From NCBI GenBank assembly GCA_036226585.1, contig CP108997.1, forward strand, positions 1,054,001 through 1,118,000: 64,000 nt of DNA, in the 5' to 3' direction. The position numbers were made by a program, and so were the translations under genes. The DNA comes from Streptomyces sp. NBC_00708 (lineage in GTDB: Bacteria; Actinomycetota; Actinomycetes; Streptomycetales; Streptomycetaceae). Shown piece by piece: positions 9,254 to 21,119 of the stretch. Within the stretch, counting starts at the first letter, position 1; the number at the start of each line of letters is the position of its first letter. The notes under the pieces were generated by a model, which worked only from the letters and a program-made list of their open reading frames with translations, was not told the DNA's origin and ran no database searches.

Positions 9254-10630
9254 TCAGGCCGTGCCCGTCCCGTCCTCGGCGTCCGTCCGGCCGAGCCGCT
9301 CCCTGACCCGGTCCACCACGTCCGCGTACCGCGCCTCGGCGCCGTAGCGGGTGGGGCGGTAGTACTGCTTGTCGCTCACGGCGTCCGGAGCGTACTGCTG
9401 GGCGGCGATGCCGCCGGGGACGTCGTGCGGGTAGACGTAGCCCTGGGCGTGGCCGAGCTTGGCCGCGCCCTTGTAGTGACCGTCGCGCAGATGGGCCGGG
9501 ACCGGGCCGGCCAGCCCCTTGCGGATGTCCTCGCGGGCCGCGGAGATCGCCAGCGTGGCCGCGTTGGACTTGGGGGCGAGTGCCAGGGCGATGGTGGCGT
9601 GGCTGAGGGTGAGCGCCGCCTCCGGGAAGCCGATCAGGGCCACCGCCTGGGCGGCGGCCACCGCCGTGGGCAGCGCCGTCGGGTCGGCGAGGCCGATGTC
9701 CTCGCTGGCCGAGATCATCAGCCGCCGGGCGATGAACCGGGGGTCCTCCCCCGCCTCGATCATGCGGGCCAGGTAGTGCAGGGCCGCGTCGACATCGGAA
9801 CCCCTGATCGACTTGATCAGCGCGCTCGCCACGTCGTAGTGCTGGTCGCCGTCGCGGTCGTACTTCACGGCGGCCCGGTCGACCGTCTCCTCCAGGGTGA
9901 GGAGCGTGATCTCCGCCTCCTGCTTGGACAGCGCGGCCCCGGCCGCGGCCTCCAGAGCGGTCAGCGCCCGGCGCGCGTCGCCCCCCGCGATGCGCAGCAG
10001 GTGTTCCTCCGCGTCCTCCGGCAGGCTCACCGCGCCGCCGAGCCCGCGCTCGTCGGTGAGGGCGCGGCGCAGCAGACCGCGCAGGTCGTCGTCGGTCAGG
10101 GGCTCCAGCGTGAGCAGCAGCGACCGCGAGAGCAGCGGGGAGATGACGGAGAAGTACGGGTTCTCGGTGGTCGCGGCGATCAGGGTGACCCAGCGGTTCT
10201 CCACGGCGGGGAGCAGGGAGTCCTGCTGGGCCTTGGAGAAGCGGTGGATCTCGTCGAGGAAGAGGACGGTCTCCTTGCCGTAGCCCCCCGTGGCGCGGCG
10301 GGCGCCCTCGATCACCGCGCGTACTTCCTTGACGCCGGCGGTGATCGCCGAGAGTTCCACGAAGCGCTTGTTCGTCGCCTTGCTGACCACGTACGCGAGG
10401 GTGGTCTTGCCGATGCCGGGCGGGCCCCAGAGGATCACCGACGAGGGTCCCGCCGGTCCTCCGCTGCCCTCGCCGACCAGGCGGCGCAGGGGCGAGCCCG
10501 GCTTGAGCAGGTGCTGCTGGCCGACGACCTCGTCGAGCGTACGCGGACGCATCCGGACAGCGAGGGGGCTGCTGGACGGGTCCTTCTCCTGGCGGTCTTC
10601 GGCAGCTGCGGTAAAGAGGTCGGGCTCCAC
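9254..10630 (-). CDS. rarA: Replication-associated recombination protein A (RarA/MgsA)
   Basis: AAA+ ATPase acting at stalled replication forks. Visible features are Walker [10 protein letters not shown], Walker [17 protein letters not shown], sensor [11 protein letters not shown], and the C-terminal MgsA region ([24 protein letters not shown]) through which the family tetramerises. The N-terminus [16 protein letters not shown] resembles the beta-clamp-binding start of the family. I take the GTG that begins MEPDLF; an upstream in-frame GTG would add eight residues (MGWHRLRD) and cannot be excluded. Length of 458 is typical. Convergent with the DUF2470 gene. Confidence 0.93.
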   Translation of the reverse strand: MEPDLFTAAAEDRQEKDPSSSPLAVRMRPRTLDEVVGQQHLLKPGSPLRRLVGEGSGGPAGPSSVILWGPPGIGKTTLAYVVSKATNKRFVELSAITAGVKEVRAVIEGARRATGGYGKETVLFLDEIHRFSKAQQDSLLPAVENRWVTLIAATTENPYFSVISPLLSRSLLLTLEPLTDDDLRGLLRRALTDERGLGGAVSLPEDAEEHLLRIAGGDARRALTALEAAAGAALSKQEAEITLLTLEETVDRAAVKYDRDGDQHYDVASALIKSIRGSDVDAALHYLARMIEAGEDPRFIARRLMISASEDIGLADPTALPTAVAAAQAVALIGFPEAALTLSHATIALALAPKSNAATLAISAAREDIRKGLAGPVPAHLRDGHYKGAAKLGHAQGYVYPHDVPGGIAAQQYAPDAVSDKQYYRPTRYGAEARYADVVDRVRERLGRTDAEDGTGTA

Positions 10631-10662
10631 GTCTCGAAGCCTATGCCACCCCACTGACAGCG

Positions 10663-10690
10663 CCGCCGGGCCGGTCGTCCGGCCCGGCGG
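10663..10690 (-). terminator. Terminator hairpin after the VKOR gene
   Basis: Perfect 12-bp stem CCGCCGGGCCGG with a TCGT loop, located 15 bp past the VKOR-family stop and just before the rarA start. Confidence 0.65.
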
Positions 10691-10705
10691 TACGGGAGGC
10701 GCCGG

Positions 10706-11341
10706 TCAGCTGGTCCAGAAGTCCCACCAGCGGGTCAGGATCAGCATGCCGATGATCCCGATCCAGAGCACCGGGGGCACCCAGTGGAACTCGGTGAGGC
10801 CGTTGCGCAGCCAGGAGGGCGCGGGGATGATCCCGTCCCGGATGTTGTGCGTGGTGATGTAGCAGAACATGAAGATGGTGGCGACCCAGGCCAGGCAGCA
10901 CCACAGGCACAGCGAGTTGATGTTGTACAGCGACTGGTACTGGAGCCAGGTGCAGAAGCCGACGCCGAACAGCGTGCCCGCGTTCATACCGAGCCAGTAC
11001 CAGGGGCGGAAACGGGCTCCGGCGAGCAGGGCCAGGCCAATGGCGATGATCACCGGGTAGGTGACCATGCCGAGCCAGGGGTTGGGGAAGCCGAAGGCGG
11101 ACGCCTGCTCGCTCTTCATGATGTTGCCGCAGGCCACCACGGGGTTGAGGCTGCAGCCCGGGACGAAGGACGGGTCCTCCATCATCTTGAGCTTGTCGAG
11201 CGTGATGACCCATGCGGCGAGCGTTCCGGCGGCGCCCGTGATCATCAGCAGGATGGCCAGCGCGCGACTGCCGCCGAAGGTCCGCTTCCCGCCGCTCTCG
11301 TCCTGGTCGGAGGAGGGATGGTCAACCGCTGCAGTCGTCAT
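10706..11341 (-). CDS. Vitamin K epoxide reductase (VKOR) family membrane protein
   Basis: 211-residue integral membrane protein of the bacterial VKOR family, which reoxidises DsbA-like proteins using menaquinone. It shows the family's four cysteines: the loop pair in [13 protein letters not shown] and the redox pair in [11 protein letters not shown] (CxxC). Several membrane helices follow the layout [47 protein letters not shown] and [11 protein letters not shown], with a further C-terminal helix. There is no fused thioredoxin domain, and no secreted DsbA lies next to it; the DsbA-family protein 38 kb away lacks a signal peptide. Start ATG ([10 protein letters not shown]). Confidence 0.92.
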   Translation of the reverse strand: MTTAAVDHPSSDQDESGGKRTFGGSRALAILLMITGAAGTLAAWVITLDKLKMMEDPSFVPGCSLNPVVACGNIMKSEQASAFGFPNPWLGMVTYPVIIAIGLALLAGARFRPWYWLGMNAGTLFGVGFCTWLQYQSLYNINSLCLWCCLAWVATIFMFCYITTHNIRDGIIPAPSWLRNGLTEFHWVPPVLWIGIIGMLILTRWWDFWTS

Positions 11342-11587
11342 ATCGCCGTTTCCGTCACTGAGTAGCCTGCTGGGGCAGGGTCATTGTGCCGCACGGTTCG
11401 GCCGCTCTTCCGTTCGATGCACATAAAGGCGTACGCAGCTCCGGGGGCCCGCGAGGGAGCGGAACCCCGGCCCCGCAGCCGCGACGAGGGACATCGCGGT
11501 CCGCCCGGCCGTCCCCCCGACGTCATCGGCCGCATGCACGGAATCACCGTCCGGGATGAATCCGCACCCACCGCGTTGACGCGAGGG

Positions 11588-11614
11588 CCCGGGGGCGGGC
11601 GGACCGCCCCCGGG
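11588..11614 (-). terminator. hisS terminator hairpin
   Basis: Perfect 11-bp stem CCCGGGGGCGG / CCGCCCCCGGG with loop GCGGA begins 6 bp past the hisS stop. The remaining gap up to the VKOR start (11615-11620 and up to 11341) shows no other convincing element. Confidence 0.65.
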
Positions 11615-11620
11615 TACGTC

Positions 11621-12883
11621 TCACGCCAGGCGCGCGCGGACCGTCTCGACGACGTCGGAGACCGGGACCGGCGTCTGCTCGCCGGTCTCCATGTCCTTGA
11701 GCTGGACGTGGCCCTCGGCCAGGTCGCGCTCGCCGGCCACGATCGTGAACCGGGCGCCCGAGCGGTTGGCGCTCTTCATCGCGCCCTTGAGCCCCCGGCC
11801 GCCGTACGCGAAGTCGGCGGCCACGCCCTCCCGGCGCAGCCGGGTGACGACGCCGAACAGGACCCTGCGCGCCTCCTCGCCGAGCGGGACGGCGAAGACG
11901 CTGGTGGTGGAGGGCAGCTCCAGCTCGATGCCCTCGGCCTCCAGGGCGAGGACCGTGCGGTCCACGCCGAGCGCCCAGCCGACCGACGGGAGCGCCGGGC
12001 CGCCGATCATCTCGGAGAGGCCGTCGTAGCGGCCACCGCCGCCCACCGCCGACTGCGAGCCCAGGCCGTCGTGGACGAACTCGAAGGTGGTGCGCGTGTA
12101 GTAGTCGAGTCCGCGGACCAGCTTCTCGTCGTCCTCGTAGATCACACCCGCCTCGTTGAGCAGGTCGCGGACCTCCTCGTGGTACGCCTTGCAGGCGTCG
12201 CACAGGAAGTCGCGCAGCACGGGGGCGCCGGTCAGCTGCTTCTGGACCTCGGGGCGCTTGTCGTCGAGGACCCGCAGGGGGTTGATCTCGATGCGCCGGC
12301 GGGTCTCCTCGTCCAGGTCCAGCTCGCGCAGGAAGCCCTGGAGCGCGTCGCGGTAGACGGGGCGGCACTCCTTGTCGCCCAGCGAGTTGAGCAGGATGCG
12401 GAACTCGCGCAGGCCCAGCGCGCGGTACGCCTGGTCGGCCAGGATGATCAGCTCGGCGTCGAGCGCCGGGTCCTCGGCGCCGATGGCCTCGGCCCCGACC
12501 TGCGAGAAGTGGCGGTAGCGGCCCTTCTGCGGGCGCTCGTAGCGGTAGTACGAGCCGGAGTACCAGAGCTTGACCGGCAGGTTGCCGAGCTTGTGGAGGT
12601 TGGCCTCCAGGGCGGCGCGCAGCACGGACGCGGTGCCCTCGGGGCGCAGGGCGAGCTGGGAGCCGCCCTTGGTGGTGAGGGTGTACATCTCCTTGGTCAC
12701 GATGTCGGTGGACTCGCCGACGCCGCGGGAGAAGAGGGCCACGTCCTCGAAGCCGGGCGTCTCGATGTAGCCGTAGCCGGAGTTCTTCAGCGGGGCGGAG
12801 ATCGCCTCCCGCACCGCGAGGTACTTCGCGGAGTCCGGCGGGGTCAGGTCGTACGTGCCCTTGGGGGCCTTGAAGGTGCTCAC
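11621..12883 (-). CDS. hisS: Histidyl-tRNA synthetase
   Basis: 420-residue class II synthetase for tRNA-His. Motif 2 ([16 protein letters not shown]) and the histidine-binding signature ([15 protein letters not shown]) are intact, and the C-terminal anticodon-binding domain ([16 protein letters not shown]...) ends [11 protein letters not shown] chose the GTG giving [13 protein letters not shown], behind GACGAGAG; an upstream ATG would add 14 residues with no homology expected. The metallo-hydrolase gene lies 13 bp upstream, so the two form an operon, a common pairing in actinobacteria. Confidence 0.97.
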   Translation of the reverse strand: MSTFKAPKGTYDLTPPDSAKYLAVREAISAPLKNSGYGYIETPGFEDVALFSRGVGESTDIVTKEMYTLTTKGGSQLALRPEGTASVLRAALEANLHKLGNLPVKLWYSGSYYRYERPQKGRYRHFSQVGAEAIGAEDPALDAELIILADQAYRALGLREFRILLNSLGDKECRPVYRDALQGFLRELDLDEETRRRIEINPLRVLDDKRPEVQKQLTGAPVLRDFLCDACKAYHEEVRDLLNEAGVIYEDDEKLVRGLDYYTRTTFEFVHDGLGSQSAVGGGGRYDGLSEMIGGPALPSVGWALGVDRTVLALEAEGIELELPSTTSVFAVPLGEEARRVLFGVVTRLRREGVAADFAYGGRGLKGAMKSANRSGARFTIVAGERDLAEGHVQLKDMETGEQTPVPVSDVVETVRARLA

Positions 12884-12896
12884 GATGTCGCTCTCG

Positions 12897-13592
12897 TCAC
12901 ATTCCTCGTCGGGGCGCGTTCCCACCGGCCATACCGGTCAGGTACGGGTTGGTGGCGCGCTCGCGGCCGATGGTCGTCTGGGGGCCGTGGCCGGACAGCA
13001 CCACGGTCGAGTCGTCGAGCGGCAGGCACACACGGGCCAGCGACTCGAGGAGCTCGGCGTGGTCGCCGCCGGGCAGGTCGGTGCGTCCGACGGAGCCGGC
13101 GAAGAGCAGGTCGCCCGAGAAGAGGACCTGGGGTACCTCCGGGGTCTCGGGCATCCTGAACGTCACCGACCCCTTGGTATGGCCGGGCGCGTGCGAGACG
13201 CCGAACTCCATGCCCGCGAGCGACAGCCGCGCGCCGTCGCTCAGCTCCTTGACGTCGTCCGGCTCCCCCACCGTCAGCTCGCCCATGAGCGGCATCCCGA
13301 TGGAGCGGCCGAGGGCCTTCTCCGGGTCGCTCATCATGTAGCGGTCCTCGGGGTGGATCCAGGCGGGGACGTCGTGCGCGCCGCACACCGGGACGACCGA
13401 GGCGACGTGGTCGATGTGGCCGTGCGTGAGGACGACGGCGACGGGCTTCAGCCGATGCTTCCTCAGCGCCTCCTCGACCCCCTGGGCGGCCTGGTGGCCC
13501 GGGTCGATGATCACGCACTCCTCACCTGCGGCGGGGGCGACCAGGTAACAGTTGGTCCCCCAGGCCCCGGCGGGGAACCCGGCAATCAGCAC
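12897..13592 (-). CDS. MBL-fold metallo-hydrolase (glyoxalase II-like)
   Basis: 231-residue metallo-beta-lactamase-fold hydrolase. The [10 protein letters not shown] motif supplies the zinc ligands, with further ligands in [10 protein letters not shown] and [17 protein letters not shown], and a terminal [13 protein letters not shown]. This set fits the glyoxalase II / persulfide-dioxygenase-like group rather than beta-lactamases. GTG start ([18 protein letters not shown]). It precedes hisS in one transcript and diverges from the cyclophilin gene. The substrate cannot be told from sequence. Confidence 0.85.
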   Translation of the reverse strand: MLIAGFPAGAWGTNCYLVAPAAGEECVIIDPGHQAAQGVEEALRKHRLKPVAVVLTHGHIDHVASVVPVCGAHDVPAWIHPEDRYMMSDPEKALGRSIGMPLMGELTVGEPDDVKELSDGARLSLAGMEFGVSHAPGHTKGSVTFRMPETPEVPQVLFSGDLLFAGSVGRTDLPGGDHAELLESLARVCLPLDDSTVVLSGHGPQTTIGRERATNPYLTGMAGGNAPRRGM

Positions 13593-13739
13593 GATCGTCC
13601 TTAATGGTCGTCCTACGGGGAATGCGGCCGCGAGGTCGCAGCAGTTCAGAGCCTACCGGCGCTCCTCATTCCACAGCTAACCCATATACGGTACGGGGCA
13701 ACCCAGGCCCGATCGGACGACGTACAAGGAGAACACCCG

Positions 13740-14534
13740 GTGGTCACCAGCGATCAGCGGCGGCGGCAGCTCGCCAGGGAGAAGTACGAGCGGCAGCAGC
13801 AGCGCCGGGAGGAGGCGCGCACCCGGACGAGGCGGCTGACGCTCGTCATCGCCTCGGCGGTGGCCGTGGTGGCGGTCGTCGGCGGCGCCACGTACTTCGC
13901 CACCAGCGGGAACGACGACAAGGACAAGACGGACGCGGCGGCGAGCCAGAGCCCGTCCGCCGAGGCCTCGCCCACGCCGACGAAGAGCGAGAAGCCCGAG
14001 CCGGCGATGAAGATCGACAAGAAGGCCGAGTACACGATGTCGCTCACCACGAGCCAGGGCGACATCGCGTTCACCATGGACGCGTCGAAGACCCCGCACA
14101 CGACGAACTCCTTCAAGTCGCTGGCCGACAAGAAGTTCTTCGACGGGACGAAGTGCCACCGGCTGACCACGGACGGCATCTTCGTCCTGCAGTGCGGCGA
14201 CCCCAAGGGCGACGGCACCGGCGGTCCCGACTACACGATCCCGGACGAGAACCTGACCGCGCTGGGCAAGGCGGGTGCGGACGGCACGGTGACGTACCCG
14301 GCGGGCACGGTGGCGATGGCCAACACCGGCCAGCCGCACACCGGCGGCAGCCAGTTCTTCCTCGTGTACAAGGACAGCAAGCTGCCGCCCAGCTACACGC
14401 CCTTCGGCACCATGGACGCGAAGTCGCTGAAGGCCGTCGAGGCCATCGGCAAGGCCGGTGTGGACGGCGGCGGCGCCGACGGTGCGCCGAAGAAGGCCGT
14501 GAACATCTCGAAGCTGACCGTCGACAAGGTGTGA
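13740..14534 (+). CDS. Membrane-anchored peptidyl-prolyl cis-trans isomerase (cyclophilin)
   Basis: 264-residue cyclophilin-type foldase, probably acting outside the membrane. A basic N-terminus with a possible coil (REKYERQQQRREEART) precedes one membrane helix (LTLVIASAVAVVAVVGGATYF), then a Ser/Pro/Lys linker, then the cyclophilin domain (about residues 95-262). The conserved core reads GTKCHRLTTDGIFVLQCGDP and TGGSQFFLVYKDS. The usual FHR motif appears as CHR, so the catalytic Arg is retained. GTG start behind AAGGAGA. Divergent from the hisS operon. Confidence 0.92.
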   Translation: MVTSDQRRRQLAREKYERQQQRREEARTRTRRLTLVIASAVAVVAVVGGATYFATSGNDDKDKTDAAASQSPSAEASPTPTKSEKPEPAMKIDKKAEYTMSLTTSQGDIAFTMDASKTPHTTNSFKSLADKKFFDGTKCHRLTTDGIFVLQCGDPKGDGTGGPDYTIPDENLTALGKAGADGTVTYPAGTVAMANTGQPHTGGSQFFLVYKDSKLPPSYTPFGTMDAKSLKAVEAIGKAGVDGGGADGAPKKAVNISKLTVDKV

Positions 14535-14555
14535 TTCCGGCGGCGGGTGCCCGGT

Positions 14556-14577
14556 GCGGCCGAATAAATCCGGCCGC
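14556..14577 (+). terminator. Weak terminator-like hairpin after the cyclophilin gene
   Basis: A 7-bp stem GCGGCCG/CGGCCGC with an AT-rich loop (AATAAATC) lies 22 bp past the cyclophilin stop. The gap to the DUF349 gene also holds CCTAGATT, a possible -10 region, but no clear -35. Confidence 0.35.
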
Positions 14578-14708
14578 GCTGAGTGCGGACAGCCGGGCGG
14601 CCCGTCGCCTAGATTGGCGTCGTGCAGGGCGGGCGCTGCCCGCCCCAGGAAACTGTGGACGATGCCAGGGGGGTGATCCCCTCGCGGGCATCAGGTGGAG
14701 GAGGCGCT

Positions 14709-15938
14709 GTGAGCAGCGACCCGTGGGGCCGTGTCGATGAGACGGGCACCGTGTACGTGCGTACAGCCGACGGCGAGCAGGTCGTCGGATCGTGGCAGGC
14801 CGGTTCTCCGGAGGAGGCCCTGGCCTACTTCGAGCGCAAGTACGAGGGCATTGTGGTCGAGATCGGCCTCCTCGAACGGCGGGTGAAGACCACCGATCTG
14901 TCCGCGAAGGACGCGACGACCGCCATCGAGCACCTGCGCGGCCAGGTCGACGAGCACCACGCCGTCGGCGACCTGGACGCGCTGCGCAAGCGGCTGGACG
15001 CGCTCGTCGCGACGGTCGACTCGCGGCGCGAGGAGCGCAAGGCACAGAAGGCGAAGCAGGCCGACGAGGCGAAGCTCGCCAAGGAGGCCCTGGTCGCCGA
15101 GGCCGAGGAGCTGGCGCGGAGCGAACAGTGGCGCTCCGCGGGTGAGCGGCTGCGCGCCCTCGTGGACACGTGGAAGGGCCTGCCCCGGCTCGACCGCAAG
15201 TCCGACGACGAGCTGTGGCACCGCTTCTCGCACGCCCGCTCGGCGTTCTCCAAGCGCCGCAAGGCCCACTTCGCCTCGCTGGACGCCCAGCGCGAGGACG
15301 CCCGCAAGGTCAAGGAGAAGCTGGTCGCCGAGGCCGAGGCGCTCTCCGGGTCCACGGACTGGGGGACGACGGCCGCCCGCTACCGCGACCTGATGACGCA
15401 GTGGAAGGCGGCGGGCCGCGCCCAGCGCGAGGCCGAGGACGACCTGTGGAACCGTTTCCGCGGTGCCCAGGACGTCTTCTTCGCCGCCCGCGGCGAGGTC
15501 TTCGCCGAGCGGGACGCGGAGCAGGGCGAGAACCTCAAGCTGAAGGAGGAGCTCGCCGACGAGGCCGAGAAGCTGGTGCCGGTGACGGACCTGAAGGCGG
15601 CCCGTGCCGCGTTCCGGGCCCTCAACGAGCGCTGGGAGGCCATCGGCCACGTACCGCGCGACGCCCGTCCGAAGGTCGAGGGGCGGATGCAGGCCGTGGA
15701 GCGGGCGCTCCAGGAGGCCGAGGAGAGCGAGTGGCGCCGGACGAACCCGGAGGCGCGTGCTCGCGCGGCGGGTCTGACCGGTCAGCTCCAGGCGGCCGTG
15801 GACAAGCTGCGCGGCCAGATCGACGCGGCCCGTGCCTCGGGCAACAACGCCCGTGCCGACAAGCTGGCCCGTGAGCTGGAGGGCCGGCAGGCGCTGCTCG
15901 ACCAGGCGCTCAAGGGCCTGGAGGAGTTCGGCGGCTGA
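14709..15938 (+). CDS. DUF349 domain-containing coiled-coil protein
   Basis: 409-residue acidic, Ala/Glu/Arg/Lys-rich soluble protein with several DUF349 repeats. A short beta-rich start (TGTVYVRTADGEQVVGSW) is followed by repeated helical units containing the W-K-x-L/x-D-D-x-L-W-x-R-F pattern (VDTWKGLPRL...DDELWHRF; MTQWKAAGR...EDDLWNRF) and a C-terminal helix pair. GTG start behind GGAGGAGG. DUF349 proteins are abundant cytoplasmic proteins in actinobacteria of unknown function. It stands alone between two hairpins. Confidence 0.85.
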   Translation: MSSDPWGRVDETGTVYVRTADGEQVVGSWQAGSPEEALAYFERKYEGIVVEIGLLERRVKTTDLSAKDATTAIEHLRGQVDEHHAVGDLDALRKRLDALVATVDSRREERKAQKAKQADEAKLAKEALVAEAEELARSEQWRSAGERLRALVDTWKGLPRLDRKSDDELWHRFSHARSAFSKRRKAHFASLDAQREDARKVKEKLVAEAEALSGSTDWGTTAARYRDLMTQWKAAGRAQREAEDDLWNRFRGAQDVFFAARGEVFAERDAEQGENLKLKEELADEAEKLVPVTDLKAARAAFRALNERWEAIGHVPRDARPKVEGRMQAVERALQEAEESEWRRTNPEARARAAGLTGQLQAAVDKLRGQIDAARASGNNARADKLARELEGRQALLDQALKGLEEFGG

Positions 15939-15956
15939 CACCCTGCCACCGGTTCG

Positions 15957-15990
15957 AGGGGCCTTTCCGCGTACGCGCGGGAAGGCCCCT
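15957..15990 (+). terminator. Terminator after the DUF349 gene
   Basis: A 15-bp stem AGGGGCCTTTCCGCG / CGCGGGAAGGCCCCT with one G-T wobble and a TACG tetraloop starts 18 bp after the stop. Confidence 0.75.
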
Positions 15991-16141
15991 TCCGCATGCG
16001 CAGGGCAACGAGGAGGGGGCGACGACTGCCGGGAACCGGCAATGCGCGGGAAGGGCCCCGGAGGCGATGATCTTCGTGCCGGCAGGCCGCACGGCCGGGC
16101 CGGAATCCCTTGTACGTTCCCGTAGTTGAGGCAGGTTCACG

Positions 16142-16747
16142 ATGAGAACGACCCGCGTCGCCCTGACCGTGGCGGCCGCCGCCCTGGGCCCCGCCCTCCT
16201 GCTGTCCGGCCCGGCGTTCGCCGCCGGGCCGGCCGCCCCGTCCACCGCCGTCGCCGCCGCCCCGACGGTCTGGTCGCCCGATGTCCCGGTGGACGACATG
16301 TCCGACGACGACGTCCGCGTCGCCCTCTTCCGCATCCTGGGCGACCCGGACTCCGGCAAGCGCGTCACCAAGGAGGTCACCGCGCTCCTGGAGAGCGGCG
16401 ACATCGCGCAGGCCCGCGCGTGGCTGAAGACCGGCTACGCCCTGGCGCAGGCCGAGGACGACCGCGTGGCCGTCCTCCGTATCCTCGCCGACCCCGACTC
16501 CGGCAAGCGCGTCGCCAAGGAGATCAACGCGCTCCTCGACCGCAACGACCCGGTGGAGATCCGGGAGTGGCTGGAGACCGGCTACCGCCTCGCCCAGGCC
16601 GAGGACGACCGGGTCGCGCTCTTCCGCATCCTCGCCCGCCCCGACATCAGCGACGCCATGCGCGCCGCCGTCATCGCGGTGATCGACGGCACGCCCGAGG
16701 AGATGCGCTACTTCCTGGAGTACGGCCAGTACGAGGTCGACGCCTAG
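16142..16747 (+). CDS. Secreted ALF-repeat protein
   Basis: 201-residue exported protein. Residues 1-28 form a signal peptide (VALTVAAAALGPALLLSGPAFAA) with a clear AxA cleavage site. The mature part is made of about three tandem ~45-residue repeats of the ALF type (Pfam short Ala-Leu-Phe repeats): DDDVRVALFRILGDPDSGKR, then DDRVAVLRILADPDSGKR, then DDRVALFRILARPDISDA, each followed by a helix ending W-L-x-T-G-Y. ALF repeats are common in streptomycete secreted proteins and in the N-terminal parts of polymorphic-toxin-like proteins, but here no toxin domain follows. GAGGCAGG precedes the ATG. Convergent with relA. Confidence 0.8.
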   Translation: MRTTRVALTVAAAALGPALLLSGPAFAAGPAAPSTAVAAAPTVWSPDVPVDDMSDDDVRVALFRILGDPDSGKRVTKEVTALLESGDIAQARAWLKTGYALAQAEDDRVAVLRILADPDSGKRVAKEINALLDRNDPVEIREWLETGYRLAQAEDDRVALFRILARPDISDAMRAAVIAVIDGTPEEMRYFLEYGQYEVDA

Positions 16748-16753
16748 GAGCCC

Positions 16754-19312
<2,559 letters not shown>

Positions 19313-19408
19313 GAGCGCTCCTCGTGCGGATCCGGACACCCGGAAAGGCCATCGTATCGACCCTGCGGCCGGACCTCGCCCGGGGACCGTGAGAGCCCTC
19401 ACAACGCC

Positions 19409-19440
19409 GAGGGGCACCCGGTTGTTCCCGGGTGCCCCTC
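19409..19440 (-). terminator. Terminator between apt and relA
   Basis: Perfect 13-bp stem GAGGGGCACCCGG / CCGGGTGCCCCTC with loop TTGTTC lies 20 bp beyond the apt stop. It marks the end of the yajC-secD-secF-apt transcript. Confidence 0.8.
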
Positions 19441-19460
19441 GATGGTGGTGCGGGTGGTCC

Positions 19461-20012
19461 TCAGACCGTGATCAGGGCCTCCAGCGGGGCCCCGCGCAGG
19501 CTGTCGGTCAGGCGGGCCCGGCCGGCCAGGAAGCCCAGTTCCATGAGGACGGCGACGCCGGCGACGTCGGCGCCCGCGCGGCGGATGAGCTCCAGCGAGG
19601 CGTCGGCGGTGCCGCCGGTGGCCAGGACGTCGTCGATGACCATGATCCGGTCGTCGGCCGACAGGTCCTCCGCGTGGATCTCGATCTCCGCGGTGCCGTA
19701 CTCCAGCTCGTACGCCTGGCTGAGCGTGGCTCCCGGCAGCTTCCCGGCCTTGCGGACGGGTACGAAGCCGAGACCGGCCCGGACCGCGACGGGCGCGGCC
19801 AGGATGAAGCCGCGGGCCTCCAGGCCGACGATCTTCGTGGCGCCGTGCCGCAGGCACAGCTCCGCGAGGGCGTCGGTGAGGGCCGTGAACGCGACCGGGT
19901 CCGCGAGCAGCGGGGTGATGTCCTTGAACATCACGCCCGGCTTCGGGTAGTCCGCCACGTCACGGATGCGGCTGAGCAGGAGTTCCCGCGTGCTCTCGGT
20001 GGTGCTGGTCAT
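19461..20012 (-). CDS. apt: Adenine phosphoribosyltransferase
   Basis: 183-residue purine-salvage enzyme converting adenine and PRPP to AMP. The PRPP loop is [18 protein letters not shown] and the adenine-side region [14 protein letters not shown] is present. Length is typical. Its ATG overlaps the secF stop by four bases (ATGA), so it is translationally coupled to the protein-export genes, a pairing conserved through actinobacteria up to relA. Confidence 0.96.
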   Translation of the reverse strand: MTSTTESTRELLLSRIRDVADYPKPGVMFKDITPLLADPVAFTALTDALAELCLRHGATKIVGLEARGFILAAPVAVRAGLGFVPVRKAGKLPGATLSQAYELEYGTAEIEIHAEDLSADDRIMVIDDVLATGGTADASLELIRRAGADVAGVAVLMELGFLAGRARLTDSLRGAPLEALITV

Positions 20013-21118
20013 CGACGCTTCCCCGAGGTCCGGCCGTGGCCCCTGGGGGGCTGCTGGCGCTGGCCGACGACCGCACCGGCGGGCGCGGTGTCCTCCGGGT
20101 CGGCCGCGTCCTCCTCGTACCCGTCCGCCTCGGCGTCCTCACCCTTGGCGGCGGCCGCCGCGCGCTTGGCGAGGACCCGCTTCTTCAGGGCCTTCATCTG
20201 CGGCTCGCGTTCCTTGAGGTCGGCGACCAGCGGGGTGGCGATGAAGATCGAGGAGTACGCACCGGCCGCGAGGCCGACGAACAGGGCGAGCGAGATGTCG
20301 TTCAGCATGCCGGCGCCGAGGACGCCGCCGCCGATGAACAGCAGACCGGCGACCGGCAGCAGGGCCACGACGGTGGTGTTGATCGAGCGGACCAGGGTGC
20401 TGTTGATGGAGCGGTTGGCGACATCGCTGTACGTCCACCGGGTCTGCTTGGTGATCCCCTTCGTGCCCTCCTTGAGGCTGTCGAAGACGACGACCGTGTC
20501 GTAGAGGGAGTAACCGAGGATGGTCAGCAGACCGATCACGGTGCCCGGGGTGACCTCGAAGCCGACCAGGGCGTAGACACCGACCGTGATGGTGATGTCG
20601 TGGATCAGCGCGACCAGAGCCGCGACGGCCATCCGCCACTCGAAGGCGATCGCCAGGTAGATCACGACCAGGACCATGAAGACGCCGAGGCCCGTCCAGG
20701 CCTTGTTGGCGATCTGCTCACCCCAGCTGGGGCCGACCAGGTCGGCGGCGATCTTCTCCGACGGGACGGACAGGTCCTTCGAGAGCTTGGCCTTGATCTC
20801 GTCCGACTTCGCGGTGTCGACCTCGGTGATCTGGATGCGCAGACCGCCGTTGCCGAGCTTCTGGACGATCGCCTGGTGGCCGGAGGCCTCCGACGCCAGG
20901 TCCTCGGCGTCGGAGACGGACACGCTCGTCTTCGGGGTGGTGAAGACGGCACCGCCCTTGAACTCGATGCCCATGTTCAGGCCGCTGACCGCCAGACCGA
21001 CGATGGCCGTGATGGTGATCAGGACCGAGACGCCGTACCAGATCTTGCGCTTGCCGATGAAGTCGTAGCCGACCTCGCCTCGGTAGAGACGGGCGCCGAG
21101 ATTCCCGAGTCGCGACAT
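20009..21118 (-). CDS. secF: Protein translocase subunit SecF
   Basis: 369-residue polytopic membrane protein that, with SecD and YajC, drives the late steps of Sec export using the proton gradient. A first helix (KIWYGVSVLITITAIVGLAV) precedes the family motif GIEFKGGAVF, then a periplasmic-type domain and five further helices including the conserved GYSLYDTVVVFDS and NRSINSTLVRSINTT segments. A charged, Ala/Glu-rich cytoplasmic tail (~70 residues) ends the protein. I chose the ATG giving MSRLGNLGARLYRGEVGYDF, one base after the secD stop. Confidence 0.96.
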   Translation of the reverse strand: MSRLGNLGARLYRGEVGYDFIGKRKIWYGVSVLITITAIVGLAVSGLNMGIEFKGGAVFTTPKTSVSVSDAEDLASEASGHQAIVQKLGNGGLRIQITEVDTAKSDEIKAKLSKDLSVPSEKIAADLVGPSWGEQIANKAWTGLGVFMVLVVIYLAIAFEWRMAVAALVALIHDITITVGVYALVGFEVTPGTVIGLLTILGYSLYDTVVVFDSLKEGTKGITKQTRWTYSDVANRSINSTLVRSINTTVVALLPVAGLLFIGGGVLGAGMLNDISLALFVGLAAGAYSSIFIATPLVADLKEREPQMKALKKRVLAKRAAAAAKGEDAEADGYEEDAADPEDTAPAGAVVGQRQQPPRGHGRTSGKRR

Positions 21119-21119
21119 C

